This document shows, in pieces, positions 63,902 to 64,000 of a DNA stretch of 64,000 nucleotides. The position numbers were made by a program, and so were the translations under genes. This stretch comes from an uncultured Victivallales bacterium (GTDB taxonomy: Bacteria > Verrucomicrobiota > Lentisphaeria > Victivallales > UBA1829): positions 1-64,000 of the forward strand of contig CALXRI010000001.1 in assembly GCA_944390795.1 (NCBI GenBank), written 5' to 3'. The stretch's first letter is position 1. Every line of letters starts with the position of its first letter. The notes under the pieces are model-generated. The model saw nothing but the letters and a program-made list of their open reading frames with translations. It had not been told where the DNA came from and made no database searches.

Positions 63902-64000
63902 ATGTCAGCCGGTGAACTGCTTTCAAAAGTGAAAAAAATAGAGATCAAGACCCGCCGTCTTGTCGACGAGATCACCGGGGGCGCGTATCACAGCGTGTTC
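63902..64000 (+). CDS. DUF58-domain protein, start only (cut by window end)
   Basis: The last 33 codons open with MSAGELLSKVKKIEIKTRR and continue to a GGAYHSVF segment, the typical N-terminus of DUF58 proteins that partner MoxR ATPases. GGGAG lies 9 nt before the ATG. The rest of the gene lies beyond the window. Confidence 0.85.
   Translation, partial: MSAGELLSKVKKIEIKTRRLVDEITGGAYHSVF

Overview
The window looks like chromosomal DNA from a bacterium of the PVC superphylum, most likely Lentisphaerota (Victivallis-like). The evidence is a V-type ATPase operon of the Chlamydia/spirochaete type that includes the DUF2764 gene, a pseudopilin with a TLVELLVV N-terminus, a eukaryote/archaeon-like IleS, a zinc-ribbon Hanks-type kinase, and a carbohydrate importer with a fused binding protein. 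The phylum call is an inference from gene content; there is no rRNA in the window. No integrase, transposase, phage or CRISPR was found. Coding is dense, mostly in short operons, and intergenic A+T-rich gaps carry recognisable -35/-10 promoters.

Layout. 1-730: two minus-strand tRNAs (Arg-CCG, Asp-GTC) beside a stretch with a helically spaced GTCCG array. 0.88-5.15 kb: Smr, MazG, LeuA and a D,D-carboxypeptidase. 5.18-7.49 kb (minus): a MetF fused to a MetV-like Cys domain, and an alpha/beta-hydrolase that has lost its catalytic nucleophile and His. 7.65-15.12 kb: V-ATPase operon (E, DUF2764, A, B, D, I, K), with a strong promoter and terminator. 15.1-20 kb: an SDR epimerase, a frameshifted glycosyltransferase with a heptanucleotide repeat, SecG and a Ser/Thr kinase. 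20.2-25.4 kb: tRNA-Gln, YjbQ, PPDK, a lipoprotein, a circularly permuted SGNH hydrolase and TrmL. 25.5-33.5 kb (minus): a membrane protein, TrpS, IleS, BioF and IlvB. 33.7-37.6 kb (minus): ATP-grasp ligase, inactive-transglutaminase/7TM protein, retropepsin-like lipoprotein, and a pseudopilin. 37.8-42.7 kb (minus): a two-gene sugar ABC importer. 42.9-45.5 kb: two unknowns and NhaC. 45.6-52.1 kb (minus): thrS-infC-rpmI-rplT-pheS-pheT. 52.3-55.6 kb: a flavin oxidoreductase and a GH2 glycosidase, convergent on a 149-bp tandem hairpin repeat. 55.8-64 kb (plus): aminotransferase, UDP-glucose dehydrogenase, a SanA-like protein, TolQ/TolR/TolA-like proteins, an unknown, MoxR and the start of a DUF58 gene.

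How the parts fit. Most of the window is housekeeping: translation, energisation (V-ATPase with a Na+-type ligand set, NhaC), branched-chain amino acid and biotin synthesis, envelope maintenance (Tol, DacA, SanA) and sugar uptake. The most unusual items are the importer, in which both extracytoplasmic parts are built into the permeases (binding protein fused to the MalF-type subunit; about 515 residues of six-fold repeat inserted in the MalG-type subunit), the circular permutation of the SGNH hydrolase, the slippage-prone heptanucleotide in the glycosyltransferase, and the tandem hairpin repeat whose copy differences fall in the hairpin loops.
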